From Candidatus Anammoximicrobium sp. (GTDB lineage Bacteria > Planctomycetota > Planctomycetia > Pirellulales > Pirellulaceae): a DNA stretch of 64,000 nt. The translations under genes and the position numbers were made by a program. The stretch lies in assembly GCA_012515235.1 (NCBI GenBank), contig JAAYYU010000093.1, positions 1 to 64,000 of the forward strand, given 5' to 3'. Below, piece after piece: positions 1 to 9,390 of this stretch. Position 1 is the first letter of the stretch; each line of letters opens with the position of its first letter. The notes below the pieces were generated by a model. It searched no databases, was not told the DNA's origin, and saw only the letters and a program-made list of their open reading frames with translations.

Positions 1-288
1 ATGATCCGCGGGGCAAGCCGGCGGGATTGCTGGGGGGCGAGCCGGCGGGGGTAGTGGGAAGCCGAATGATCCGCCGGGCAAGCCGGCGGGATTCGGTGCT
101 GGCGGGCCGGTCGGGGTAGTGAGAAGCCGAATGATCCGCCGGGCAAGCCGGCGGGATTGCTGGGGGGCGAGCCGGCGGGGGTAGTGGGAAGCCGAATGAT
201 CCGCCGGGCAAGCCGGCGGGATTGCTGGGGGGCGAGCCGGCGGGGGTAGTGGGAAGCCGAACGATCCGCCGGGCAAGCCGGCGGGATT
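1..288. repeat. 65-bp tandem repeat array, about 4.4 copies
   Basis: Units begin at 1, 66, 131, 196 and 261 (the last is partial) and are each exactly 65 bp. Copies 1, 3 and 4 are nearly identical; copy 2 differs mainly in its middle third. Every unit opens with a short hairpin, CCGCCGG-GCAAG-CCGGCGG (7-bp stem, 5-nt loop; first copy has one change). A related CCGGCGGG core occurs a second time in most units. The array may continue left of the window. No open frame in it looks like a gene, and there are no variable spacers, so it is not a CRISPR array. Confidence 0.9.
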
Positions 289-411
289 CCGCCCTGGCAG
301 GGTTTGTGTATAAAGACGATGCACACGCGGGAGGCAGTCGTAAGATGACCATCTGCACGCCCTCACTCCAAGAACACAGGCTGCTGCTGGCGAATTTTCA
401 AGAGGAGATGC

Positions 412-3105
412 ATGATGAGAACCAAGGCGATAATGTCGTTGGCGGTGGTTACCGTCCTTACCTGTCTGGCTTCGGCGGCGGACTTTGAGCACCTCCGTCC
501 GGCGGCGCGGTGGCTGGGCAGCGAACGGCTGAAGGGGATTCTGTTCCACCACACCAACATCCAGCCGGTCGAGCCGCTGCAACTGACGGCGGCCCAGGAG
601 GGGGCCGTGCCCGCACCGGCACCGGTAGTGTTGCGTGGCGAGCATTTCGTGCTGATCGCGCCCCAACCGGGGCGGCCGATCCGGTTTCGGCTGAAGACAG
701 TCACCGTGCGGGAGCCGTTTGAGAGCACTTCGTATGCCGTGTTCAACGCGGCGGGCGAGGACATCGGCCACGGGCTGGTGCCGGCGGGAGAGAAGCGGGC
801 GTTCACGGTCGAGCCGCGCGGCGGCGGGCCGTACGTGCTGGTGCTGAACTCTGGGCCGGCCTCGTCCACCGTCAGCGAGTTGGCCGTGCTGGACAGCCCG
901 TGGGCCGTTGACACGCGTCCAAAACCGTCTTACCGGGACGGCCCGATGCGGTACCACTTCCTCCGTGACCTGAAGCTGGGCGGGTTCAACCTGGCGATGG
1001 TCGATGTCGAGTACGCCTCGCAGGAGTTTCTGAGCGATGAGGGCCTGCGGAAATGGACCGAACTGGTCCGCGGCTGGGGCGAAGCCGCCCGCCGCTACGA
1101 AATGCGCATGTTGTACGCCATCGACTTGGGCGGGACGGCGCCCGAGGTCGAGTCGTGGGGCGATTCGCCCAAGGGGCTGTACGTCGAGGACCCTAACGAC
1201 AAAGGGCATTTCCAGCCCGACGTGCCGGTCGCTCCTTGCCCACTGCAGAAGATCTATTGGGAGCGGATCCTCCTGCGCCGCGGCCGCGAGATCGCCCGCA
1301 TGGCGTGCGACAATCCCTACGTCGCCGGCATCGGCATCGACCCGGAGACGTATGCGTGTCACGTGTACGGGCACTACAAACCTGGCGGCACCTGCTACTG
1401 CGATTACTGCCTGGGCGGGTTCCTCCGCAAGCAGAAACTGCCGCAGAGCACGCTGAAGGAACTGGCCACAGGCGAGGAGCGGTTGCAGTGGTTGCGCAAG
1501 CAGAAGTTGACGCCGCAGTACGACGCCTACCTGGAAGACGAGATGCGGCAGGTCGCCGTCTGGTGCCGCGAGGAGTTGCACCGAGTCAACCCGGACGTGC
1601 TGCTGTGCGTGTACGTGCTGGAGATCGGCAACTGGTTCTGCCGAGGGCTGGCCCAGGGCCTGAGCACGCCCGACCTGCCGGTGATCAACTTCTGCGAGCA
1701 CACGTACTACGGCGTGGGCTACGACCGGCCGTGGCTGGACAAAACAATGACGCGATTCAAGGACTTGGGGGCGAACTTCCTCCAGGGCAGCGCGCTGTGG
1801 GACCTGTACTTTCCGTCCACCAAACCCGGATACATGGCGGCCCACGCCTACAACCTGGCCGTACGGGCCGAAGGCTGGTGGTACTGGCCGGGCGACCGGT
1901 TGTATGACGACTGGCGGAACGTCTTGGCCTACGACGGTCAACCCGCCCGCAAGGCCGACTCGTGGCACGCGGCGGTGCTGGCCCACGCCGAGATCGACCG
2001 GACCATGCAGCAGCCCGGCCGGACGTCGCCGCTGGACACGGCCGAGAAAGTCGCCTGGCGAGGCAAGTACCGCGAGCGGGAGGGCGGCTGGACGGCGGAC
2101 TCGGGCGTGACGCTGCGGAAGGAGCCGCAGGTCCGACTGCACCTGGCTCAGGCGACGCGGCTTTGCTTTGTTCCGCCCCAGCGTGCCCAGTCAATCGAAG
2201 TGACGGGATTCGCCCCCGGAGACGATAACGGGGCCGACCTCCTGCTGCTGGACCCGTCCGGCAAGCCGGCGGGGCAAATGCAGGTCAACGCGGATCAAGC
2301 GGAAACGCTGAGCGTTGCGGCCGGCGCGGGCGTCTGGACGCTGGACGTGAAATCGCGGCCGGGCGTAGACTTCCGCGACGTGGGCTTGGCGCTCAAGCCG
2401 GCGGCGCTGATTTCCACGTCCCAGGAATCCCTGCTGGTCAGCCCTACGAAGCAGCCGGGACTCGTGGCTTATTGGCCAATGGACGAAGGCCGGGGCGAGA
2501 CGGTCGCCGACACGTCGCAGAAGGTCGCCTACCACGGCGTGCTCCGTGGCGGCCAGTGGATGCCGGGCGTCAAGGGCACGGCGCTGGCCTTTGACGGCCG
2601 CGGCGGCGGCGTGTCCGTTCCCGGCGCCGAGAGTCTCCACGGGCTCACCCAGTTCACTCTGTCGGCCTGGGTCCGCCTGGAGTCGCTGCCCGCGCGCGGC
2701 AACGGAGCGACGTTGATCAACAAAGGCCCGGAGGCCCCCGTGCAGCATTTCTGGTGGTGGATCGGCTATCCGCCCGACCATCGGCTGATCCTGGAATTGG
2801 GCAATCAACAGCACCAATACGGCCGCAGCCTGCACAGCCCCGCATTGACGTGGGAGCCGGGCCGCTGGTACCACGTGGCCGTGGTCTTCCAGAGCGACGA
2901 CAAGCAGACCACGGCTACACATTACCGCGACGGCCAGGCGTTAGGCACGCAGACGGCTGACGAACCGTTCCACAGCGGCGACCACGATTTCCTCCTGGGC
3001 GCCTACGGCGGCTTGCATTTCCTGAACGGAGCGCTGGACGAAGTAAAGATCTGGGACCGGACACTCACCCCTGACGAGATCAACAGCGAAGCCCGCCGCC
3101 GATAG
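412..3105 (+). CDS. Secreted glycosidase-like protein with C-terminal LamG domain
   Basis: This 897-residue protein has a Sec signal peptide of about 23 residues ending ASAAD. The central part (about residues 170-560) resembles the barrel-type putative glycoside hydrolases common in planctomycetes, including a CYCDYC cysteine cluster near residue 325. The C-terminal part, from about residue 683 (GLVAYWPMDEG), is a LamG/concanavalin-A-like lectin domain that probably binds carbohydrate. The start at 412 follows an AGAGGAG ribosome-binding site at 401-407. No characterised family could be assigned to the catalytic part, so the enzyme activity is inferred. The lectin tail is clear. It stands alone, facing the convergent gene that ends at 3146. 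Confidence 0.8.
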   Translation: MMRTKAIMSLAVVTVLTCLASAADFEHLRPAARWLGSERLKGILFHHTNIQPVEPLQLTAAQEGAVPAPAPVVLRGEHFVLIAPQPGRPIRFRLKTVTVREPFESTSYAVFNAAGEDIGHGLVPAGEKRAFTVEPRGGGPYVLVLNSGPASSTVSELAVLDSPWAVDTRPKPSYRDGPMRYHFLRDLKLGGFNLAMVDVEYASQEFLSDEGLRKWTELVRGWGEAARRYEMRMLYAIDLGGTAPEVESWGDSPKGLYVEDPNDKGHFQPDVPVAPCPLQKIYWERILLRRGREIARMACDNPYVAGIGIDPETYACHVYGHYKPGGTCYCDYCLGGFLRKQKLPQSTLKELATGEERLQWLRKQKLTPQYDAYLEDEMRQVAVWCREELHRVNPDVLLCVYVLEIGNWFCRGLAQGLSTPDLPVINFCEHTYYGVGYDRPWLDKTMTRFKDLGANFLQGSALWDLYFPSTKPGYMAAHAYNLAVRAEGWWYWPGDRLYDDWRNVLAYDGQPARKADSWHAAVLAHAEIDRTMQQPGRTSPLDTAEKVAWRGKYREREGGWTADSGVTLRKEPQVRLHLAQATRLCFVPPQRAQSIEVTGFAPGDDNGADLLLLDPSGKPAGQMQVNADQAETLSVAAGAGVWTLDVKSRPGVDFRDVGLALKPAALISTSQESLLVSPTKQPGLVAYWPMDEGRGETVADTSQKVAYHGVLRGGQWMPGVKGTALAFDGRGGGVSVPGAESLHGLTQFTLSAWVRLESLPARGNGATLINKGPEAPVQHFWWWIGYPPDHRLILELGNQQHQYGRSLHSPALTWEPGRWYHVAVVFQSDDKQTTATHYRDGQALGTQTADEPFHSGDHDFLLGAYGGLHFLNGALDEVKIWDRTLTPDEINSEARRR

Positions 3106-3145
3106 GCATTTGCGCCTTATTTGCCCCGCCAGACCTTAGCTTCCG

Positions 3146-4594
3146 TCAGTTAGCTTTGGCTTGGAAAACGACCCGGTAGCGCTTCGCCGGATCGCACGCG
3201 CGCGGGTTGGGCACGAGGATAAAGTCGTCCGTGATAAGCGGGTCGAGGTCCGCTCCTTCGACGATGCGGACGCCGGTCACGCGATCGGGCAAGAATGCCA
3301 CGAAGGGCCGCCCACCGCGTTGCGAGCCGTTGGTGTTGATCGGACGGAAGCTGTCCGCGCCGCGACGGGGCTTGATCTCGAGCGTGTACTTGTCCCCCGT
3401 GCGCGTCAGCGTCTGGTCGTACGCTTTGGGAAGTTCGGCCATCCGCGCCGGCCAAGCGGGATCGCCGTAGAAGGCCACCACGTCGCGGTCGTAGACCAGG
3501 CCGACCGCGTCGCCGGTCGTCAAGCCGGCGGCTTTGGCCTCCTCGCTCAGCGCCGGACGCGTTCGCAGGCGCCGCGTGTCGCCGCTGGGCTCGTTCAGGA
3601 CGTCTGGAAAACACTTCGCCAATCGGTGTACCAGTGCGTGGTGGTTGGCAAAGAACGCCTCCGCGAACGTGTAGCGGCCGGGCTGCTCGACGAAGTAGTC
3701 CAGCACGCCCCAGCCCATGTAGCCGTACCATGTGGGCACCGTGTAGCCCAACATCTGGTGGACACCGGCGCTGTTCATCCAGGCCAGGGCCATGCAGTCG
3801 CGGCGGTCGATGTTCCCCAGCAGGCAGTTGCCGATCGGCAGATAGACCTTGGGATGGGGAGAATGGATGGGAAACCGTTGGCCGCGGGTGTCGAGTCCGA
3901 ACAGCTGCCCCTCGGCGCAGCGGAACGAACCGTTGGCATAGCGGTAGCCGATCTGCCAATCCCGCTCGGTGGCGTGGCCGGACGTGATGAACAAGTCAAC
4001 GCGTCCGTCGTTCAGCGTCTCGACAAGGGCCTGGGTCGTATCGTTCGGCGCACGTTGCTCCACCGCTTCCCGGCCGGCATCTTTCTTGACCAACTTACCC
4101 TGGTTCAGCTCGCAGTACCAAACGCCTTCGTCCACCATCTCCGTGGCGAATTCGGTGCCGGCCGCGACCTTGCGGATCGTCAGCGGCTCCGTCCGTTTCG
4201 CGATCCGCAGCGCGTTGGCGGCGTCGTAGCCGGTGAGGATGCCCCAGAAGCAATCGGTGTACGGATCGGCGTCCAGCTGGCGGGTGAGCCGGTGGACTTG
4301 GCCGACGAACGCCTTGTCGGCCTCCTCCGGCCGAGCCACGAAACAGGCATAGCGCGGGAATTGGTCCGCCAGCGGCGCTTTCGCCTCCTCGACCGACCTG
4401 GCAAACGTGATCACCGCGGCCCGGTGTGCAGCCGCCAGGGACTCGACCACCTGCTTCCAGTCTTCGTCCTGGGCGGTTTGCTGCGATGCGATCACCGCGT
4501 AGGATGACGCTGCCGCCAAGGCATCGGCGCCCGTCTGGAATCCGATCGCGGCCAACAGCAGCAGGGGCAGGTGCGAGGGCGCGCAGGATCTCAC
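3146..4594 (-). CDS. Exported protein with possible clan CD (caspase/gingipain-like) His-Cys dyad
   Basis: This 482-residue protein starts at a GTG with AGGAG about 7 nt upstream and has a signal peptide of about 29 residues. I do not recognise a named family. Two short motifs stand out: TSGHAT around His207 after a hydrophobic strand (DLFI), and PIGNCLLG around Cys257 after another strand (KVYLP). A His after one strand and a Cys after the next is the arrangement of clan CD peptidases such as gingipain (C25) and caspases. A peptidase role is therefore an inference from two motifs. It could equally be a non-peptidase protein with the same fold. Confidence 0.7.
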   Translation of the reverse strand: MRSCAPSHLPLLLLAAIGFQTGADALAAASSYAVIASQQTAQDEDWKQVVESLAAAHRAAVITFARSVEEAKAPLADQFPRYACFVARPEEADKAFVGQVHRLTRQLDADPYTDCFWGILTGYDAANALRIAKRTEPLTIRKVAAGTEFATEMVDEGVWYCELNQGKLVKKDAGREAVEQRAPNDTTQALVETLNDGRVDLFITSGHATERDWQIGYRYANGSFRCAEGQLFGLDTRGQRFPIHSPHPKVYLPIGNCLLGNIDRRDCMALAWMNSAGVHQMLGYTVPTWYGYMGWGVLDYFVEQPGRYTFAEAFFANHHALVHRLAKCFPDVLNEPSGDTRRLRTRPALSEEAKAAGLTTGDAVGLVYDRDVVAFYGDPAWPARMAELPKAYDQTLTRTGDKYTLEIKPRRGADSFRPINTNGSQRGGRPFVAFLPDRVTGVRIVEGADLDPLITDDFILVPNPRACDPAKRYRVVFQAKAN

Positions 4595-4769
4595 GTGAAG
4601 GACTCCTCTCGATGGTCTTGGTGCCGTCAGGACTCTGCAGCCGCCTCATCCTGAGCGGATGCGGCAGGATTGTTTGTAACTCGCCAGACGCATCCCGGAT
4701 CAGACGTGTGTACGCTTGCTCAAGCGAAGGTTGTACGAGACATTTGCCTCCGAAACAAGGAACGTCGTC

Positions 4770-4979
4770 ATGACGATTGAACGAGGATTGCGGGCGGTTG
4801 CTGGTTTCGTGGTCACAGCGAGCGTGACCCTGGCTGTTATGCATTCGCCGTGGTGGCTCGCGCTGACCGGATTTGCGGGCTTGAATTTGCTGCAGTCAGC
4901 TTTTACTAACTGGTGCCCCGTGGTCTGGATTCTGCAGCGGGCGGGGCTCCGGCCCTGTACGGCGAGCGTCAGCACGTAG
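4770..4979 (+). CDS. Small DUF2892 (YgaP-like) inner-membrane protein
   Basis: This 69-residue protein has two predicted membrane segments: about residues 7-24 (LRAVAGFVVTASVTLAV) and 28-42 (WWLALTGFAGLNLLQ). The sequence LLQSAFTNWCPVVWIL is the characteristic signature of the YgaP-like transmembrane domain, including its conserved FxxxCP. In this family the membrane domain is often linked to rhodanese or sulfur handling, but no rhodanese domain is attached here and none is adjacent. The start at 4770 is preceded by AAGGA at 4756-4760. A longer reading from 4716 would add 18 residues without a ribosome-binding site. Confidence 0.85.
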   Translation: MTIERGLRAVAGFVVTASVTLAVMHSPWWLALTGFAGLNLLQSAFTNWCPVVWILQRAGLRPCTASVST

Positions 4980-5125
4980 GACGACGCCGGCAACTCATCG
5001 CCAAGTCCACGCTCTCCAGAATCCGGGCAGGCAAGATACCGTTCCGCCGGCGACCGATCCACTCGCTGAACGCCGACTTTGAGAGCAACGTCGGCGTGTT
5101 GGCCGCCAGCCTCTAACAGATCCGC

Positions 5126-6517
5126 TTACGGGCGTGTGGCGGATGGCTGCGCCGCCGGCGGCGCGAGTTGTTTCAGGATCGCCAGCTGAGTCTGGGCCGT
5201 ATCCTCCGTCCACTTGTCCAGCAATTCGACGGCCTCCGCCGTCCGCCCGGTCGTCAACAGGCCCTGGATCTTGCCAGCCAGCTGTTGTTTCTCTGCGTAG
5301 GTCCGCCGTTCCAGCGCCTCCCATTGCGATTTCTCTGAGTTCAGCGACTTTCCGGTGTTGTACAGTTCGCCGCTGACCAGGCAGACCGGCGTCCTGCGGG
5401 CGCCCATGAAGACAGGCAACGCGAGGGACTTGGCGGGAAGCGCGATCCACGCGCACGAGAGAACCTCCGGATGCTGCGGGTCGATCTCGACGGTCATCCC
5501 GGAGATGGACGAACGCAGGCAGATGGACGGATCCCGCGACACACTGTGGAACAGGTGGAAGTCGACGGGCTCCGTGGCCTGGCAAAGTCGCGTGGCAGCC
5601 GGACTGCCGTCCAGCCGGCTGAAGTACACCTTCTGCGTGTGGATCTTGTGGACGACGTGGCCCGAGTTGCTGCTGACTTCCATCACGGTTCCGGCGCGGT
5701 CCACGAACAGCCAGTGCGTCCCGTTCACGGTGCCGCCGGCGTAGTATCCCTTGTCCGAGAAATCCCGGATGATGTTCAGCGCCTGGCTGCAATCCGCCGC
5801 CCTTTCGGCAAGGTGCCGCAGCAGGAAATCGTTCATCACGCCTCGGAACTGCGGCTCCGCCGGCTCGGGCAGCAACGCGTTCGGGTCGTCCTTCCGGGTC
5901 AGGCGAGCCGGGTAATCGGCGCTGCCCGCCAAGCCTTTGTCGTTGACCATCATCGAACAGTTGACGGCGCTGGCGTTCGTGACGGCGAGGAACTTGTTCA
6001 CGCCGGGCGCGGAACTGGCCAGCACGTACGCGGCCTGCTCGCAATCCACGTTGTCGCGGTTTTTGTGGAAGAAGACGGCGTTGTCCCGCGTGAACTGCCG
6101 GGACACGGCATACGAGGTGCATTCATGGAATCCGATGCCGCGGGGCCAGTTGGCCAAGAACGACAGGTACAGGTTCGCATCGAGATCGGCGGCGGCGGCG
6201 ATGGCGCGAGCTTCCACGATCCAGTGCGGCGCGACCCGGTTCACGATCTCCACAAACGGCTGGGCGCGTCGGATCAGCGTTTCCTCGGACAGCTTCTCCT
6301 GTTTTGCCTTGGCCAGATACTGTTCCAGCGCGCGGTGAATGGCCTGCCGGTTGGCTGTGCCCCAGCGTTCGCCGATCTGTGTCGGCGTGCCGCACAGGTC
6401 CAGCGCGATGGGCGCCGCGGGCTCCTTGGTCGCTTCTGCAGCGAGGGCCTTCCCCGGCGCGAAGCAGGCGATCGCCAGGAATGCCGCAAGACGGACGTTC
6501 CCGAAGCCGATTCTCAT
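5126..6517 (-). CDS. C45-family (acyl-CoA:6-APA acyltransferase-like) Ntn-hydrolase, exported
   Basis: This 463-residue protein has a Sec signal peptide cleaved after about residue 27 (GKALAAE). The motif HECTSYAV places Cys133 as the likely N-terminal nucleophile exposed by autocatalytic cleavage, as in C45 peptidases and isopenicillin-N acyltransferase-like hydrolases. FFHKNRDN, about 20 residues later, is the usual companion motif of this fold. The C-terminal 100 residues are helical. The family acts on amide bonds of small molecules or peptides, and the substrate here cannot be told. The start follows an AGGAG site. Confidence 0.85.
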   Translation of the reverse strand: MRIGFGNVRLAAFLAIACFAPGKALAAEATKEPAAPIALDLCGTPTQIGERWGTANRQAIHRALEQYLAKAKQEKLSEETLIRRAQPFVEIVNRVAPHWIVEARAIAAAADLDANLYLSFLANWPRGIGFHECTSYAVSRQFTRDNAVFFHKNRDNVDCEQAAYVLASSAPGVNKFLAVTNASAVNCSMMVNDKGLAGSADYPARLTRKDDPNALLPEPAEPQFRGVMNDFLLRHLAERAADCSQALNIIRDFSDKGYYAGGTVNGTHWLFVDRAGTVMEVSSNSGHVVHKIHTQKVYFSRLDGSPAATRLCQATEPVDFHLFHSVSRDPSICLRSSISGMTVEIDPQHPEVLSCAWIALPAKSLALPVFMGARRTPVCLVSGELYNTGKSLNSEKSQWEALERRTYAEKQQLAGKIQGLLTTGRTAEAVELLDKWTEDTAQTQLAILKQLAPPAAQPSATRP

Positions 6518-6802
6518 TGGCGTTTCTCCTGAGGTCGAGGGGGCAATCCGGATGGCAAAGCGTGTATCGTACTTTGTGGCTTGGGACCTGTTAACCCCGC
6601 CGTTGCGTCTGCAGCGACGGGGCAGCGCCCGGTCCCGGTCAGCCGCCTGTTGAAAAAACGCCCGTTGAGGCTAACGCCTGTGCACCGAGCGTGGGCTCTT
6701 GCGGCAGGCTGGACCCCGACCGTATTCTTAAGGCGCTGATGCAAGTCGTGCGTCGCTTGGCACAGCAAGCACCTGGACAGCCTCAAACCGAAGGACAGCC
6801 CG

Positions 6803-8203
6803 ATGGCACGTGAACTGGGGAGCCTGAATCGGCGGGAGTTCTGCAAGGCCGCGGCGGCGCTGGCGGCGTTGGGCTCGGCGGCCCAAGGCGGCCAACCGGA
6901 CAAGACGGGGTCGGGGCTGAAGGTGGCGGCCTTTCGCAGCGACGCCACGCCGCCGTTGGGAATGCCGATCTATCCCAGCTACAGGCCGTTGGAGAAGATC
7001 GAACACCCGCTGCTGGCCAAAGGCGTCGTGCTGGACGACGGTCGGCAGCGCTGCGTGTTGTGCGCCGTCGACTGGTGCATCCTGTCGAATTCGACGCGCG
7101 ACGACCTGCGCCGCAAGGCAGCCGAGGCGGCAGACACCGACGTCTCGCGCGTGACGATCCACGTGGTCCACCAGCACAGCGCTCCGGCGGTCGACGCCGA
7201 TGCCCAGAGGGTGCTGGAGACGATCGAGAATCCGCCGCCGTACTTGGACCTAAGGTTCGTCGCCGCGGTCGGCGACCGGCTGGCGGCGGCCGTGCGCGAG
7301 GCGGCCGGACGCTTGCAGGACGCGGACCGCGTCGGCACGGGCCAGGCCCAGGTGGACCGCGTGGCCTCCAGCCGGCGGATCGTCACGGCCGACGGCAAGC
7401 TGCACGGGCGGAACAGCGCCGGCGGGCGGAACCCGGCCCTGGCGGCTCTGCCCGAAGGGCTGATCGATCCGCTGCTGAAGACGGTCACCTTGGCCCGCGG
7501 CGACAAGCCCCTGGTCCGCTTGCACTACTACGCCACGCACCCGCAGAGTTTCTATGGGGATCCGCGGGTGAGTTTCGATTTTGTGGGTCTGGCCCGCGAA
7601 CAGCTGGAGCAGGACGAGGGCGTGCCGCAGGTCTATTTCACGGGCTGCGGCGGCGACGTGGCGGCGGGCAAGTACAACGACGGCACGCCGCGAGCTCGCG
7701 ACGAGCTGCGCGGCCGTCTCTTGGCGGGAATGAAGGCCGCAGCGGCCGCCACGCGGTTCGAGCCGGCGGGCAGCGTCCAGTGGCGGACCCTGCCGCTGGC
7801 GCTGCCGGTCAAGACGTCCCGGGGATTCAGCTTGCCCGAACTCCGCGCCAAGATGGCCGACGCCAAGGAACTCCCGCACCTGCGGATCCTGGCCGCCCGG
7901 CGGATTGCGTTTCACCAGCGGATCGAGCGGCCGCTGGAGCTGTCCGCCCTGCACTGCGGCCGGGTTCGCCTGCTGCACCTGCCGGGCGAGCCGATGGTAG
8001 CGTTCCAGCTGTACGCCCAGCAGTTTCGGCCCGACGACTTTGTGGCGGTGGCCGGCTATGGCGACGGCTGTACAAACTACATCTGCACCGAGCAGGCGTT
8101 CCAGGAGGGCGGCTACGAGCCGTCGGCGTCCACGGTTGGCCCCCAGTCGGAGGCCCTGCTCAAGGACGCCATTCGACGCCTGTTGGGAGCGGACGTGGCA
8201 TGA
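6803..8203 (+). CDS. Tat-exported neutral/alkaline ceramidase-like protein
   Basis: The protein is 466 residues, with an RR-type leader (LNRREFCKAAAALAALG, residues 8-24) indicating Tat export. It resembles the N-terminal domain of neutral/alkaline non-lysosomal ceramidases: a DATPPLGMPI start to the domain, followed by HQHSAPAVD around residues 123-131, which matches the family's zinc-binding His-rich stretch. Canonical neutral ceramidases are about 650-700 residues, so this is the short planctomycete form lacking the C-terminal immunoglobulin-like domain. The role is probably hydrolysis of an amide in a lipid or sugar conjugate. Its stop codon overlaps the start of nagA (ATGA), indicating translational coupling. 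AAGGA precedes the start. Confidence 0.8.
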   Translation: MARELGSLNRREFCKAAAALAALGSAAQGGQPDKTGSGLKVAAFRSDATPPLGMPIYPSYRPLEKIEHPLLAKGVVLDDGRQRCVLCAVDWCILSNSTRDDLRRKAAEAADTDVSRVTIHVVHQHSAPAVDADAQRVLETIENPPPYLDLRFVAAVGDRLAAAVREAAGRLQDADRVGTGQAQVDRVASSRRIVTADGKLHGRNSAGGRNPALAALPEGLIDPLLKTVTLARGDKPLVRLHYYATHPQSFYGDPRVSFDFVGLAREQLEQDEGVPQVYFTGCGGDVAAGKYNDGTPRARDELRGRLLAGMKAAAAATRFEPAGSVQWRTLPLALPVKTSRGFSLPELRAKMADAKELPHLRILAARRIAFHQRIERPLELSALHCGRVRLLHLPGEPMVAFQLYAQQFRPDDFVAVAGYGDGCTNYICTEQAFQEGGYEPSASTVGPQSEALLKDAIRRLLGADVA

Positions 8204-9390
8204 GGGCAATCTGCATTCAGCATGGGGAGGTAGTGCTGCCGGACAGATCGTTGCCGGGCGGCACCGTGGTGGTCGCGGACGGCCGCATCGAGTACGCTGG
8301 GAAGGCAAAGAAGACGCCGCGCGGCGCCGCGGAGGTCGATGCCGGCGGCGGGTATGTGACCCCGGGGCTGATTGACGTCCACATCCACGGCGCGGGACTG
8401 GTGGGGTGGGAGTCGTGTACGGCCGAGGGGCTGGAGCGGTTCGATGCCGTGCTGTTGGCGCACGGGATCGTCCGGTTTGTGCCTACGACGATGGCCGACG
8501 AATCCGTGATTCGGCGCTTGGCGGGTCTTTTGGAAACGGCATCCTGCGCGGACCGCGTGCCCGGCCTGTACGTGGAAGGGCCGTTTATCAGTTCGGACAA
8601 ACGCGGGGGCATCCAGGCGCAGTACGTGCGGCCCGTGGACGTGGCCTATCTCCGCCAGCTGCAACGGCTGGCTGGCGGCCGCATCCGGATGATGACGTTT
8701 GCCCCCGAACTGGACGGCGCGGAGCAGTTGCCGGCGGCCCTGCGCGAACTGGGCATCTTGCCGTGTGTGGGCCACAGCCTGGCGAGCGCCTCGCAGGCCG
8801 CGGCCGTATGCGGCCGCCGCCAGATTTGCTGTACGCACCTGTACAACGCGATGAGCGGTTTGGACCATCGCCAGCCGGGCCTGGCCGCCTTCGGGCTGAA
8901 CCAGCGGCACGTGTTCGTCGAACTGAACCCGGACGGCACGCACGTGGCTCCCGATCTGCTGCAGATCACCTACAGGGCGAAGCCGGCGGACCGCATCCTC
9001 CTTGTTTCCGACGCCATCGCGCCGGCCGGCGCCAAGCCCGGCCTGTACGAGTACATGAACCGGAAGGTGAAGAGTTCCGCCCAGGGTGTGTACTACGCGG
9101 ACAGCGGCACGCTGGTCGGGAGCAGCATCCTGTTGAACGAGGGCGTCCGGCGGTTCATGAAGTTCACCGGCGCACCGGTCCACGAGGCGGTGAGGATGGC
9201 GTCGTTGAACCCGGCCGAGCTGCTGGGGATTGGCCGCAGCACGGGCAGCCTCGAGCCGGGCAAGGCGGCGGACCTGGTTATCTTCCGCCGCGATTTCAGC
9301 AAGGTCCGCGCCGTGTTCTGCGAAGGGATCAACCGCACCAGGGACGTTTGCGGCTGTCCAGTTTCTGCAGGGCTTCGAGGGCGATCTTGA
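8200..9390 (+). CDS. nagA: N-acetylglucosamine-6-phosphate deacetylase
   Basis: This 396-residue cytoplasmic amidohydrolase converts GlcNAc-6-phosphate to glucosamine-6-phosphate and acetate. The complete metal and active-site set is visible: HIH (His61, His63), VEGPF (Glu126), GHS (His192), CTHLYNAM (His213) and LLVSDAIAPAG (catalytic Asp271). The length fits the family. The ATG overlaps the stop of the upstream ceramidase-like gene by 4 nt, so the two are co-translated. The conserved end of the family (GSLEPGKAADLVI) lies near residue 360. The last residues after it cross the end of the convergent gene, giving a 62-bp tail-to-tail overlap (9329-9390). Confidence 0.92.
   Translation: MRAICIQHGEVVLPDRSLPGGTVVVADGRIEYAGKAKKTPRGAAEVDAGGGYVTPGLIDVHIHGAGLVGWESCTAEGLERFDAVLLAHGIVRFVPTTMADESVIRRLAGLLETASCADRVPGLYVEGPFISSDKRGGIQAQYVRPVDVAYLRQLQRLAGGRIRMMTFAPELDGAEQLPAALRELGILPCVGHSLASASQAAAVCGRRQICCTHLYNAMSGLDHRQPGLAAFGLNQRHVFVELNPDGTHVAPDLLQITYRAKPADRILLVSDAIAPAGAKPGLYEYMNRKVKSSAQGVYYADSGTLVGSSILLNEGVRRFMKFTGAPVHEAVRMASLNPAELLGIGRSTGSLEPGKAADLVIFRRDFSKVRAVFCEGINRTRDVCGCPVSAGLRGRS

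Noticed and set aside
1-288. CRISPR array
   Set aside because: Repeats are directly abutting with no unique spacers, and no cas genes are present.
3161-4507. Long plus-strand open frame (448 codons) opposite the caspase-like gene
   Set aside because: It has no signal or domain, and its composition is a mirror of the real gene, which has a ribosome-binding site, signal peptide and motifs.
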